Below are positions 47,001-58,958 of a DNA stretch of 64,000 nt, piece after piece. The DNA lies in contig NC_092562.1 in assembly GCF_037975245.1 (NCBI RefSeq), positions 13,508,501 through 13,572,500 of the forward strand. The letters are read 5' to 3'. This DNA is from Apostichopus japonicus (taxonomy: Eukaryota; Echinodermata; Holothuroidea; Aspidochirotida; Stichopodidae). Below the pieces are notes generated by a model that made no database searches, had not been told where the DNA came from, and worked only from the letters and a program-made list of their open reading frames with translations. The stretch's first letter is position 1; every line of letters begins with the position of its first letter. The translations under genes and the position numbers were made by a program.

Positions 47001-49827
47001 ATCCCGTTATACTGACATGATACAACCAGGGAGCTGCTAGAGTCAAGCTCTCTGGTGCAACTGTACCGTGGACCTACAGGTGTCCTGGTTGTTAACACAT
47101 TTATTGGTTTAAAAATGTTGTTGCTGTTTTGCTATCACTAATTCACCGCTGCATTATATGTGCCGTATACCGATACCATTTTAATTAACATGTCCGATTT
47201 CATCTCAAAATGTGCATAAATCACAATTTTTATCTGTTAATACCGTACTTTCACACAGGCATTTAAACTTGTGAAAACAAGAAGAATTTTGGATGGAAGA
47301 AGAAACTAAGAATTTATCACTTACTTTTTTGAATCGAACGCTGGCAGACATTCTTGAATGAACTGGAAATTGGCTTTGACGTTAAGGGCGAATGCCTAAA
47401 AATGAATGGAGGAAAAGTTAATTGAATCGCCATGGTAACAAGATCTCGAAAACAAATATTTAAAATATTTAAGCTGCCATACGCAGATTTTTCTTCAGCA
47501 TTGAAATATTGTATTCCTTTATTTGTTTAATAAAGTATCAACCTTCCCCAATCCGTCAATGATTTTGAAAAACGACTAGTGTAAAAAAAAAAAAACTTAG
47601 TCTCTAATCAGTCAACTTTTTGGATAGTGTCAGAATATTCTGCAGCTTCGTTAAATTTACAAGCTGTCCTTTATGTAGTGTGTAAGGGTCATTAGTATAC
47701 CACCCTACACCCACCCGACCCTCACCCCGACCCCACCCGACCCCACCCCACCCGACCCCACCAGACCCCACCCGAAAGTATATGCCCTAATATGGTGTAA
47801 GTTATCCATGAATTAAACCATGTTTAAGATATCTGTACGGCGATGCCGTTTTAATTACTCTTTTTGTCCATTTAACTTACGTTATGAAATTCCTTCTCTG
47901 TTACCTGGGAATTTATGAAAAGGAAAAAAAAAAGAAATATAAATATAATAACAAGTTATCCAAATTCTAAAAGTAGAGTTGAAGATGATTAATGAAGTTT
48001 ATGGGGTACATGGGGAATCATATACGTGTCTTGTTTAATTCTAATAAATTTACATAGGTTATAGTTATGATGATTAGCGATTTATTTTTAATTTGTAATT
48101 TAAGTTTTAATTTATACTTACATCAAGAAGTGATCCGTTGTGTGGGCTTGACCCTGCACTAAGGAAGACACAGTCCAGCTGACCATATTTATCTAAAGCC
48201 TGAAAGAGAATATAACATAATTATATGCATATGTATTGACAGCATTACTTTGTTGGTTACATGATTAAGTTCTGTGTATATCATTTAATTTCTTAGATAC
48301 ATATGCATGGTTTAAGACAAAAGTTGCCATCTTATTTGGTTCAGCCACTGAATTGGTGAACTAACTTGTGTCTACATGTCGTAAACATCTTGTAACTATG
48401 TAACAAAACGTAAACAAAGCGATTGTGCGAAATATCCAATCCCCCACCCAACCCGTAGTAGAGGTCCTGCATGGTCTTCTTTCCCCACATAATGCAAACA
48501 ATCCCGACTGACGATCGGAGGGGGAGAACACCCCCAACCATCCAACCCCAGTAGAACAGTACCACCAAACCCACCCACCCAACCTCCCCCCCCCCCCACC
48601 CAACCTGTAGTAGTGGTCCTGGTCTTCTTTACCCACGGAATGCAAAAAATCCAGACTGACGATCGGAGGTAGAGAACAGTCCCCACCATCCAACCCCTCA
48701 CCCAACCCACCCACCCAACCCCCACCCCCCAACCAACCCGTAGTAGTGGTCCTTGTGTGCTTACCCCACAGAATGCAAAAATACCGACTGACGATCGGAG
48801 GTGGAGAACACGGCCCACTATCCAACCCCCAACCCACCCAACCCACCCAACCCCCATCCCTTGTACACTCAACTGGAACTTAGAGCTTCCAGTTGAACGT
48901 TTGTGTTTTCCAGCCCAAATACACAAAACATATATTAGCATGAATACACAGAAACTTACGAATTTGATTAATTTTTTTCGATCTGCCATCACTGCTTGGT
49001 CACTTGCGATTCCTGCTACCTCTATTCCTTCGTCTTTAAGTGTTTTGACAGCTGCCTGGACGTTAACCTCTTTCCGGCTGCTCACTATAACTTTACATCC
49101 TTCCAGACCAAGACGTTTCGCAGACGCCAAACCAATCCTGTGGCAGATGCAAAATACTTTCAATGGTGGTTCACGGTCACATGGTCGGCGGGAAAGGGTT
49201 CGACCTTGGGGTAGGGGTGCAACAGTGAGGGGTAGTGGGACATTTGACTTTGATTTATGGGGCTAAAGTTGTCTCGAAACTTTCGAGCAAAATAGATTCT
49301 CTGTGCACTTCTTATACTACAATTTTTTTTTCCATAAATGAATGGCACTTTTTAAGTATATTTTGTTTCTGAATGTTCCATAGTTATTCACTTTTGAATT
49401 ACAATTTTATTTACTTCAAGTTTAGATGAAAAGGGCACCTATAACATATCAAGAGGCCACCTTTTAATAACGAAAATGGCTATGAGGAGAGATATTTGCT
49501 AACCAAAGAAACGTAGGGACTTCTTATTTAAGAAAAGAAACACTTCTTGGGGGAAAGTCTAAAAAGTTAGAGGGTAGACCCCATTTTAGGGTGCACAAAA
49601 CCAAAGACTTATTGTCCGCCCGCATACCCGATTAGTGCAAGATTGTGGACCGAATATTTTGTCTGTTTGGTCTTTCATTAGATAGGCCAACTTTGGCCCG
49701 CGGGCCATCTATTAAGAACTGCTGGCATATTAAGACTACAAAATGCAGGTCAGCTTGTAATGTCAACTCACCCACTGGTAGATCCAGTCAGAATTGCTAC
49801 CTTTCCTGCAAATCTTTCGAGTGGCAT
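43945..49827 (-). CDS. DHRS4-like short-chain dehydrogenase/reductase, complete in nine exons
   Basis: Exons 49827-49772, 49137-48960, 48199-48122, 47904-47881, 47395-47325, 46758-46695, 45431-45297, 44836-44763 and 44065-43945 join in phase to 801 nt, 266 residues plus stop. Seen: Rossmann motif TGSTSGIG (14-21); SSRK (38-41), whose Arg suggests NADP(H); LSAG (91-94, usually NNAG); structural Asn117 in LNVK; YCVSK with catalytic Tyr162 and Lys166; PGLIKT (192-197); and C-terminal RLGEPEE and SSDASYINGQ. Overall closest to DHRS4/carbonyl reductase, a family that reduces carbonyls and retinal. Odd points: the family's Ser-Ser is Ala-Thr (144-145), so the catalytic Ser appears to be Thr, and the C-terminus (LLRAF) lacks the peroxisomal SRL signal of mammalian DHRS4. 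A 33-bp splice-donor array follows exon 6. Class is secure; substrate is not. Confidence 0.93.
44763..44836 (-). CDS. SDR coding exon 8
   Basis: Residues 203-226 plus two bases of 227, GLGSGHFKKYADITGIKLGV then DAAS. This is the variable substrate-loop region, with little family similarity; identity rests on position, phase and splice sites (catag|GGAT; CTCG|gtaaat). Confidence 0.83.
45297..45431 (-). CDS. SDR coding exon 7 with the YxxxK active site
   Basis: Residues 158-202, NILLYCVSKLCLISV then RNIRINCVAPGLIKT. Contains Tyr162 and Lys166. Acceptor atccag|AACA; donor GGG|gtaggt, phase 0. Confidence 0.93.
46526..46724 (-). repeat. 33-bp tandem repeat of exon end plus splice donor, six copies
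   Basis: Plus-strand copies begin TTACCTTTG at 46526, 46559, 46592, 46625, 46658 and 46691. On the minus strand each reads exon-like GTGCAAATAGTTACAAAG then gtaagtcatgaatct (the last copy gtaact). The unit is 11 codons without a stop, so any donor keeps the SDR reading frame. Confidence 0.95.
46695..46758 (-). CDS. SDR coding exon 6, flanked by copies of its own donor
   Basis: Completes Lys136, then GGSILTNATAAAYE and SVQIVTK (137-157). The usual Val-Ser-Ser is Asn-Ala-Thr here. With this donor the spacing to Tyr162 is about four residues longer than in human DHRS4. The last 19 exon bases and the donor AAG|gtaagt form the first (transcriptionally) of six 33-bp repeats, so the true 3' end could be any of several in-frame sites. 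Confidence 0.82.
47325..47395 (-). CDS. SDR coding exon 5
   Basis: Residues 113-135 plus two bases of 136: AFALNVKANFQFIQECLPAF. Carries Asn117 of the Asn-Ser-Tyr-Lys tetrad. Acceptor tttag|GCAT; donor AAAAAA|gtaagt. Confidence 0.9.
47703..47776. repeat. C-rich CCCCACCCGAC repeats in an SDR intron
   Basis: Runs of CCCACCCGACCCCACC on plus; the transcribed (minus) strand is G-rich with many G3 runs. Confidence 0.9.
47881..47904 (-). CDS. SDR coding exon 4, a 24-nt microexon
   Basis: Encodes VTEKEFHN (105-112), flanked by ttcccag and gtaagtt. It fills exactly the gap between GSLLD and AFALNVK, aligning with VTEEVWDK of human DHRS4. It is in phase 0 on both sides, so skipping it would keep the frame but delete part of a helix before Asn117. 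Confidence 0.85.
48122..48199 (-). CDS. SDR coding exon 3
   Basis: Residues 79-104, ALDKYGQLDCVFLSAG then SSPHNGSLLD. LSAG replaces the usual NNAG that supports the central sheet. Phase 0 at both ends; acceptor tttcag|GCTT, donor GAT|gtaagt. Confidence 0.9.
48436..48865. repeat. Three diverged copies of a 130-150 bp C-rich unit in an SDR intron
   Basis: GTAGTAG(T/A)GGTCCT begins at 48455, 48607 and 48740; each includes CTGACGATCGGAGG and ends in long CCCACCCAACCC tracts. They make a long misleading ORF that reads from exon 2 into the intron. Confidence 0.9.
48960..49137 (-). CDS. SDR coding exon 2
   Basis: Completes Gly19, then residues 20-78: IGLASAKRLGLEG, VIVSSRK, then the helix AVKTLKDEGIEV. 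Mammalian DHRS4 has VVVSSRK at this place. Acceptor cacag|GATT; donor TTC|gtaagt. Confidence 0.93.
49772..49827 (-). CDS. SDR coding exon 1
   Basis: MPLERFAGKVAILTGSTS plus two bases of Gly19, beginning the cofactor-binding motif. The donor is AGTGG|gtgagt. An acceptor (ccttcag) lies 13 bases before the ATG, so the 5' UTR is probably spliced. Confidence 0.92.
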
Positions 49828-50689
49828 TTTGATTTACTGAAGGAGAACAACAAGGTTAAAGGTTACATGGGTAACTCTTCAAGTACTGATAAATAATACT
49901 TGGATGGGAAATTGAGGGCAGCATTGTCAGTCAGAGGGGAAATGTTCAGTAGGGGGATTTTTTTCTCAAAATTCCAAAGTAATTATATTATTAGCAAAAA
50001 CTTGCTTTTAGACTATAGTCCTACTGTATGTAGTCTAAATATGCCACATAACGCATCATTTGACGTCTGTAAACTGTGAACTTTTCCAGAGGACAACCCC
50101 CAGACCACACAACCCAAATCCCCACCCCACCCCAGACCATCCAACCCCCCCCCCATAAATACCCGCTAAATGAGAGTCGCATTCAACGTGCAGCCAGATC
50201 CCTCCTCAAAATATCAATCTTACCTTCGGCAAGGGAAGCTGATATATCTCTGATGTCACATATGATCATGAATCGATGACAACATATGCGTAAGGAACGC
50301 GAAAAGAGTTTGTCGATGGGTACGACTTTTGTACATTACTGTAATATATGATATATCAGATTTTAGTTCAACAAAAAGTACTCTAGAGTTTTGACTTTCA
50401 GAAACGTCTCACGAACCCCTTGGGATGGACTCACGCACCCCTGGGGGTTCATGCACCCCAGTTAGTTTATTGATTTGATACAATCATATTACAATTTAAA
50501 GAAGTCATTATCATCATCATGTAATAAGATTGTTGGACTCCGTATATAACTGTAAACGGTTTAATTGCCTAAACGTTATTTCAAAAAGCCAACTGAACTT
50601 GAATCGATCAAAGTAAACGAGTTTTTGTTCTATGAATTGTTTATATATAAATATTTCATGATAAAACAGTTACAAGAAAGAAATGGTTT

Positions 50690-50720
50690 ACTTACGGTTT
50701 CTTCCACTTAGAGATACGAA
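50690..50720 (-). promoter_or_regulatory. Possible 5' UTR exon end of the SDR gene
   Basis: Minus-strand AAACC|gtaagtaaac has a consensus donor at 50695-50690, with no ORF before it. It could splice to the acceptor 13 bases before the SDR start. A second donor-like site lies near 50220. Inference only. Confidence 0.3.
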
Positions 50721-51604
50721 ATTACGATGTAAGATGGTTATGCCTTACGTACAGCTGTACAGTGACATCAAACTACGACGTTCTCAGATTCTGGCAAGAA
50801 AATAAACGAAAAATAGTCAACTAGAATCGATTTATATTATCTCTGTGGTCAATGTTTGGACAAAACTTTGTTTGAAGAGCTAAACTTAGACCACTTTACT
50901 TAATCCGGTCTGTTAGGTCACACATGGTGTTCAGTGCGCTTAACTGTAAAGCTTAAAGTGATATAAATTCATATCAGAGACAATGGTGCTATGAGGGCAC
51001 AAGGGGCACGTGCCCCCACCCCCACCCCCCCCCCCCCCAGATATGTAAAACGAAACCCTAAAAACAGTGTTACTTTTCATAAATTAAAAGTACACTATTT
51101 TGTTTGGTAACACAATAATGAACCCTTTTCCTCCATTTTGTACGTAAAAAGTGCCAATATTAGAATTTGGTATATATAGCATACAGATCATAGTATAGGC
51201 TAATTCCATTTATATAGCAATCTCGTCTTTGTATTAGTGAGTTATTGGAAAAGCATAAACCGCACTTGCTAAAGTCAATTTTCACGTACTGACAATTTAA
51301 AGTACTTTCTTTTTTTACCTGCAGTTTATATTGCTGAAACAGCAGTTTATATTTGCTCACCACGATTGTATAGCTAAATCTTCACATTTTAGTCAATATT
51401 GAGAATATATAGGCTACCTGGTAATTATTGAAGCACGAATTATTGAAGCAGAAGCTTGCATTCATATCTTGACGATTATTGCATATACCCTCAACGCGGA
51501 GGAATTCCAATGAATTAATTAAACTAGAACACATACATCATAACTGTGATATACCCCCATGCAGAAGCATGTGTTTTATCAAGGGAGAAGTATGTCTTTA
51601 GAAG

Positions 51605-51945
51605 CAGGGACGTAGCCAGACATTTGAAAAGGTGGGGGGGGGGGGAGGAGCAGAATTTCCAAAGGGGCACTGTTCACATAGAAAGCATTATTAGAGCCGT
51701 GGTTTTACAAAGAAAAATTTTGCCCTAAATGCCTACCACACGTTGCAGGAAATAAACAATAATAAGAGTACTGTATTGAGTAGCAGATTTTTAGAGGAAA
51801 GATTAAAGGGTCGCTTAGCTTCCTTCAACCTGAAGAGAGGACCTGCAACAATTTTTCCTGCTTTTCGTTAAATTTTATTTTTCCGGGTACTTAAATGGGT
51901 GGGGGGGTGCTTGCGTCCACTGCCCCCACCCCGACTACATTCCTG
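51605..51945. mobile_element. Non-autonomous inverted-repeat transposon
   Basis: Ends CAGGGACGTAGCC and GACTACATTCCTG (imperfect complements); flanks TTTAGAAG and TCCAGAAG match at six of eight. Confidence 0.65.
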
Positions 51946-51978
51946 TCCAGAAGTGTATTTAATGTCATGTTAACATCT

Positions 51979-51979
<1 letters not shown>

Positions 51980-52033
<54 letters not shown>

Positions 52034-52034
52034 T

Positions 52035-52121
<87 letters not shown>

Positions 52122-52122
52122 G
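51980..52122. repeat. (TA)n tract with interruptions
   Basis: About 140 bp of TA with a few TTTA, TGTA and TACA interruptions. Confidence 0.96.
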
Positions 52123-53101
52123 TCATGCTGTGTTGTGTTCCTTTAAATGGTCAACCATATAACGGTATGCTTCTCTTGAATAGGCCTTAAAAGGCAGAAA
52201 CTAAATGGATAATTGATACCAAAGTCCATAGATAAGTTTACTTGTTTAACGGACTTGTCCAGAGCTTATCGCTTGTTTTAAGTTTTAAGGAGACAAATTT
52301 AGAATCCTTGTTTCTATTTCTGAAAAGTGAATAACAAAACACTTGTGTGTCATCTTAACGAATTGTCTGTATTTGTGATAAGGAGTTAAAAAGTTGTGGG
52401 TAATTGAACGGCTGACTGTGGAATGCAATAACTTAAAATGGTTACTTTATGTGTAAATCAGTGCCGTGCGCAAGGGGGGGGGGGGGCTGGGTGTCGGAGG
52501 GGGGTGTTGGCTTACAAGGGGTCATCCCTCACCTCCATCGTTATTAGTGGCAAAAACGTTCAGTAGGAGTTTTTTCAACACTATTTATTAGCACAACTTT
52601 GCGTTAAAAACAAAACAAAAATACTTGGCGTTAAGTCCTGATTTATGGTCAAATATGCTTCAGAATGCACTTGTGGCGTCTAAAGTATTTAGGGGGAGGG
52701 GTGGACCCAAGATCTTCATACAAGGCTTCAAAGACCCCACAACTATGCTATGTGTTTTTCTTTATCCGCCTACAGCACGCTAATAAGGTTCAATCCCCCT
52801 ACAGTAGGGGAAGTTTGGATTTTCCCCTTGCCCCTCCCTCGCCCCCCCCCCCACCCAACTCCCGCGCGGACCTTTGAAATGTCTGTGACCGTCAACGATA
52901 TTAACATGTTTGGGATATGTAAAGAGATGAGTCCAACAAATTAATCCGGCTGATTTTTTCGATAAGTTTCCTTCAAGCTGTTATCGGGATGTTTATACCG
53001 TTTGTGTACCAAAAATAAACATGAAAAAATCAAGAGCGCTGTCGAAGAAGTTCAACTACTAAAATATCAGTTATTTCTTCCTTAATCTTGCTGTTTCTAA
53101 A

Positions 53102-53618
53102 CAGGGCGTAGCCAGGTTTATGGTGTGGGTGGGGGGTGGGGATCGCCATTCTGGGGGAAGTGTAAAAGGGGAGGAGGTGTCCCCCTTTTGAAAAATTTTG
53201 TTTTGCGAAAAGGTCTTAGATACAAAATGGTGCTATCATTTCCATTTTTTTAAACTACATTCGTGTACCAAACATTTTTTTGGGGGGTACACAAACGTTA
53301 ACAATATGAGGGGAAAAAACGAGAGAATAATGTGGTCGAAAACCATCCGATAATATCACATATGTTTTAGGTAACCGTTCATTACATTCAATTTCGTGGT
53401 TTACCCCCCCCCCCCTACCCCCGCACGTATCGCACATATTCTTGAGGTGACTTGTCATTACATTCTCTTTGGTAGTTGACATTCTCCCCCCCCCCCCCTC
53501 ATCATCGGCCCCATCCCCCAGGTTCGAGTACATTTAGATTTTGTGTTCCCTTTGATTTTTCACCATCGCCCGATGCGTCCAAAAAAACCCACCCCAAACC
53601 CCGCTGGCGACGCCACTG
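53102..53618. mobile_element. Non-autonomous inverted-repeat transposon
   Basis: Ends CAGGGCGTAGCCAGG and CGCTGGCGACGCCACTG; flanks TTTCTAAA and CTTCTAAA (seven of eight). Contains ATCGCCATTCTGGGGGAAG, a relative of the motif in the other elements. Confidence 0.8.
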
Positions 53619-54384
53619 CTTCTAAACTTGAATTATATTACAAATGAATGCATCATAAATTGATTGCACACATGTTTTTTAGTATTGTATTATGCTTAAC
53701 AACTCCTTCAGTGAAAGTCAGTGAAAACTTATCCTAAGTCAAAATGGAGTGAACTTGCAATAAAGGAAATTGATACATATTTTGTCAATTTTTATCGGTG
53801 ATAATATTATCTGTTTTCTCCAGATTCTCCTTTTGGTACAAAATATAATAACCATAGCAACATATTGTTGGAATTGAAATGTGTTCCACCACGATATATA
53901 CTTATATTATACCTTCTATACATTAACAGGCATGTGACAGATCACATATAAATCTAGCATGCATGCAAAGTTATCGACATTTTAGAAGAGTTTAATTTTT
54001 TTTTCATACCTTTATTTGCAAACCTTAAACGAGCTACATTAGAACTTAACGAGTTATGGTTGGTTTTGTAAGTTAAGCATTACTTGGTTGTTGAGACTAA
54101 AGAAGTGTTTCGCGCCATAAATATGTATGACTACGATAATCAAGAAAGATGCTTGTGTTTAAATCAGCAACCGCTTTTCATTAATTGCATATCTTTAAAT
54201 TAGATCGATTGGGCAAGAAAACAAATCTCAAAATGGAATGGAATGGTTAATTGAGTATGCTTATAAGCTATATCATTATGTGACAAAATATATATATGAG
54301 AGTTTGTGATAGCTTACTTTAAGGAGAAGCAAATACATCCAACATTATCAGTTTATGTGGTAGAGATCACCATATATACATGTG

Positions 54385-54896
54385 CAGTGGCGGCGCCAAT
54401 GGGGGGCTTGGGGGTGCTTTAGCCACCCCTCTGAAGTAGTCAGCCCCCCCCATTAGCCCCCCCAACTGAAATAGGCACAAAAAAAACTCATTGAAACAAT
54501 ATAGCCTACCCAAATTTTGTCAGCCATAACGCAGTGCTACAATGGTCAATGGAAATTTTGATGAATTTTTCACATGATAATAGTCAGTGACTCAGTTGTG
54601 GTGCAGGAAGCCTTGTTTTGGTGACTGATAAAAACAATTCAGAATCCAGCTTTATCCGCCAGGTGTTACTCACAAAAAAATGCATATTTTTGGAGAAATT
54701 TTCAGGTGACAAAAGCCTCGCTAAATGCCACCATTTTGCATGTAGGCCTTTCCAGGATAGGGAAAAATTTCACCCCCTCCCCTTATACCCCTCCCCCAGG
54801 ACGGCGATCACTCAATCTTGTAAGCCATCCCAAAAAATGGCTCAGCCCCCCCCCCCCCTTAGCCTCCCCAACTAAAAATACCTGGCGCCGCCACTG
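54385..54896. mobile_element. hAT-type non-autonomous element
   Basis: Ends CAGTGGCGGCGCCA and TGGCGCCGCCACTG; exact 8-bp duplication TACATGTG on both sides. Interior carries the reverse complement of GATCGCCGTCCTGGGGGAGG. Confidence 0.92.
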
Positions 54897-55195
54897 TACA
54901 TGTGTGATGAATTAACGACTCAGAAGCAGTCTATCGAAGAACCACGATACTTGCTTGGTATGGGAGATATCGTGTTATCAATATATGTGATCTCATAGTG
55001 CACAGTAGATGCAAGGTTGAACCTTCCCCGAACCCTTTGTTTTATTTTCATATCTGTAAATGGCTGTAAACATTATAGGTCTATTGACACTAAAACCAGT
55101 ACTCAAATCTGAGTTGTCCGTATAGAACACACTTGTTTACACATGTTAAGGTTCCTCTAACCCTCGTTCCCTTTCTCCACCCCTCACCCCCACCC

Positions 55196-55250
55196 CAATC
55201 CCACAACCCCCTCCCTCACCCCAATCCCACAACCCCCTCCCTCACCCCAA
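55196..55250. repeat. 26-bp C-rich tandem repeat
   Basis: CAATCCCACAACCCCCTCCC twice (55196, 55222) plus a partial copy. Confidence 0.9.
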
Positions 55251-56319
55251 ACCGACACTATCCAAAGCGCAGGCTTATACACTTATCTGATTTGCAGATT
55301 GACAGAAAATGGTTATGGAAAAATGACACAGATCTTCCAGAAAATGTTTATACAGTTCAAGCATGGTTGTTACGTCACAGATACACTTTGCTGCATGACA
55401 TTCTGGATAGGACAACATACCCATGATGCACTGCGAAACTGTGGAATGCCAATGCATGTTTCAAACCTATACAGGTGTTGAAACGCGCCTCCAAAGACTT
55501 CGAAACAAAATGCTATTTGTCATCAAAGCATCACCATACATACCCAATGGTTAAAACTAACATTGTTTTGGTCCACGTTCCATGCCTAATGTCGGTTTAT
55601 TTACCCAAAATGTGGGAAAGGGTTGGACTTCAGTATACTAATTAATCTCTCTCGGATCAGGGCGCATCGCCGGTCGGTATATTCCACTATTACGAGAGGG
55701 GTGCTACCTGTTTGGGTAAAATCTAAAACAGTCGTTGTATGTCGTTCTCAAATTATTTTGAGAATGACACTTCACAACCCTAACCTAGTTTAATTTAATG
55801 AATTAATATTATTGATATTATTTTTAACCCCTATAACCTATGCCAACCTTTTACCATGGAGTTACACTTGACGTCAGGCTATTATTGAATGGTATAGTCC
55901 AAAATAAAACAGACCGGCGACGAGTAAGACTTGATCCCAAACTGCACTACACCCAGGCTGACTTCTCCAAATCCTGTTTGCGATCATCACAGTTATGGTA
56001 TAACATATAATATTATGCAGATAAATTGCTTGAGTCTATTCAGTCACTGTAAAGCACTTTCGTGCACAGGATTTCAAAGGTGTAGGGGCCGGAGGACCAA
56101 ATTCAATATTTCCTTCGAGTTAGATGGATGGACACCACGTATAAAACAAAAGTTCAAGGACCACAATGCAGCACCTTTACTTTATCAATACTTCGCTTCG
56201 GGCCCTCCCATAAAGATTCAGATCCGTCTGGGAATTTTGGAGTTTATTATTATTTTTAAGCAAAATATTGCTCTTAGAGATACTTATATAAACCTAATTT
56301 ATAGACGACATATGCATCA

Positions 56320-56854
56320 GGTGACATCCCTATGTTCCGACGTCTCTATGTTCCGACGTCTCTATGTTCCGACAATTTGTTTGGACTCTAATTTTTTTTG
56401 ACCATAATTTGTTCGGAACCAATTTTTTTTTGGAGTCTAAATCTTTTTGGTCCCCCATTTTTCGGTCCAAATTTTTTGGGGGGACTTAATTTTTTGGGAC
56501 CCAAATTTTTGGGACCGAATTTTTTTTTGGGGGGACTCCTTTTTTTTGGACCAATATTTTTTTGACCTACCTTTTTTTGGGGACACAATTTTTTGGACGC
56601 ACCAAATTTTTTTCACGAAATTTAATTGTTTGTACTCAAATTTTTTGGGACCAAAATCAGTTTGGTCCAAGAAAAATTGGGTCCGAAAAAAGTTGGTCCG
56701 AAAACATGTTGGTCAAAAATTTTGGTCCAAAAAAAATTGAGTACGAAAAAATTTCGGTAAAAAAAATTAGAGTCCCAAAAAATTGTCGGAACATAGAGAT
56801 GTCGGAACATAGAGACGTCGGAACATAGAGACGTCGGAACATAGAGATGTAACC
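56320..56854. mobile_element. 535-bp palindromic element built of TTTTTTGGGACC-type words
   Basis: Ends GGTGACATC and GATGTAACC, flanked by exact ATGCATCA (56312-56319, 56855-56862). Each arm begins with tandem 16-bp units (CTCTATGTTCCGACGT, three left and four right, in opposite orientation), then poly-T words with GGACC/GGTCC that switch to poly-A words after the centre near 56640. ORFs here are artefacts of the repeats. Confidence 0.88.
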
Positions 56855-56949
56855 ATGCATCAGAATCACGTCTGTGTTTTTTTTTTTATAGCCGAAGAGA
56901 ACCCCCTGAACCACTACACGGGAGTCGACGCCAGTAACCCCAGTGCAAC

Positions 56950-58950
56950 ACCAGTTCCTTTATAAAAAATCCTTAGACCTCTGGCCCTGTCATAGAGGTT
57001 CATGCTGAGAAAGAGGCCTTTGTAACATTCTAGACAGTCAAGAATAATGTGAAATGAACGTCACAACCTTGCTCTTACTGCTTAATTAAAATTTGTGGAG
57101 GTAGGGATTACATTGGTTCAATAGCTATTTTCTCGTAACGTCCTATCCATAAGCAAATAGGTAGCCCATGTACAGTCGGGTGTTGAGTTGCTGTGCATTT
57201 TGTGGATTCTTTGCTGATAACGTGAAACCCCTAGCCTATCTGCAATTGTCTGATATCATACAGAATTTAGCTTTTCTCTCGATTCGTGTAACCTTTAGAC
57301 TTATTTGGATTTGGATTGTGTCGCTTAAAGATAAGAAATCAATGCTAACTCACTCTGCGACTCAATGCTCCACAGGAAACAAAATATTGATCTTTTTTTA
57401 TTCAATAAGGAATTACGCTTTAGAGGATGGCATAATGAAGTAACGGGTCTACGTGACCATTTAATTGGCAATGTTTATGCTATCTTCCTATGCTATCTTC
57501 CTATATATATGCTCGTGGCGAACTTACGTCTCTATATACGATGGAAGCTACATTGGTTTCTATAGTAACTAATGTGGCTTTTTACTAGTTCTGTATACCC
57601 ATGCACGTGTTTTTGTTAGTATAGGATACATCGGAGGTCGTTTCGTTTGCATTCGTTGTCCAAGTTCTCGATTTTGTTTTTTCTATGAAGATACACTTTA
57701 TTGCCTACTCTAATCAGGGAGCTGCTACGGTTAGAGTTGCTCTAATGAAGTAAATCAAGTGTATAGGAGACGGAGATTTTCATTTACGTTAATATATCAG
57801 AAATGACTAAAACACGGTATATGATGAAGGCCTTTATAGTTAGACTAAGGACACGTTACATATAGGCCTAATGAAGAAAAAAATACTTAAAACGTTCGTA
57901 CTCCTTCCTTGCATGTTAATCTAGTATTATACACTTCATTACGACATAGTTTAATTACGGCGTCATTAAAGATTTTGGATTGCCAATTTTTAAGTTGTCG
58001 AATAAATTTCTCTAATTCATATAATGATATGCACCTTTTGCAATGTATTAACAACCTGCAAGCCGATAAGATTGTTTCATTTTGTGAAAAGGGAACTACC
58101 AGTTAATGCAGCTTGTAGTATCTTGGATAAAATGAAAATAATTAGTTTGACTCACGCCTCACTTGTTGTTTTTTTTTCTTATTAAAAATGGCATAGATTA
58201 GCAGTGGTTTGTTGAACGATATTAAATCCCTATTATAGAAATTGTATGGAAAATCAGGAGATCCAATATTTTCAACCCATTAAATTATAGAAAATAACCC
58301 ACTGCATGAGGAAACGGATTAATGCTGCCCAATTATTCTGATATACTTCACTGGAAAATATAATCTTCAATTAATCGCGTAATTAGCTAGAGACAAAAGA
58401 CGAGACATAGATAATTTTTTTTATAAGTATATTATTTTGAAAAAAAATATTGTATGAGATATTTGAGTAAAATTGCTCTTAAATAGAGCCTACAAACGCA
58501 AATTGTTGCTTTTATTTATAGCCAGCACATGATTGATTCCAATGACAACTCATGTCTTATTATCAATAGTAGTTCCAGAACACTTGTAACGGCACCCACC
58601 CCCACCCACCCCACCCCCATCCTAACCCCCACCCACCCCAACGATCAGCCTGCTCTCTCCCATCCCGATCCACACTCGTCCGACCATTTGAGTGGCCAGC
58701 GAAGTTATGCTGTCTGTTACAATTGATATGTTGTCGTCGAATACACAAATATTTACATTAAAAGTGATGATAAGAAAATGTTAATGCGTCGATATTAATA
58801 TGAAATATGACAAATAAATGCTTAATAAGGGACACCATTCCCTAAGCATTAATGTCATAAATTCCTTTCCTACTGTTTTAATTATCATTAGCCACAGATG
58901 AAGTATTGAAAAAACCTATGAAATTGCATGGCGTGGATTGAAAAAGGTTG
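56950..58950. other. No gene recognised
   Basis: Short ORFs without motifs; a C-rich CCCACCCACCCC tract at 58593-58640. Could hold distal 3' UTR or intergenic DNA. Confidence 0.6.
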
Positions 58951-58958
58951 AAGTAGTT

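Noticed and set aside
48396-49163. A 255-codon minus-strand ORF, one of the longest in the window
   Set aside because: Only its first part is SDR exon 2 (49137-48960); the rest reads into the intron through C-rich tandem repeats, giving Gly/Val/Trp-rich nonsense.
55931-56401. 156-codon plus-strand ORF
   Set aside because: No recognised motif, no splice or start support, and its end runs into the palindromic transposon.
56388-56914. Lys/Pro-rich and Phe-rich ORFs on both strands
   Set aside because: Translation of the TTTTTTGGACC palindrome; mirrored ORFs on both strands show it is repeat-derived.
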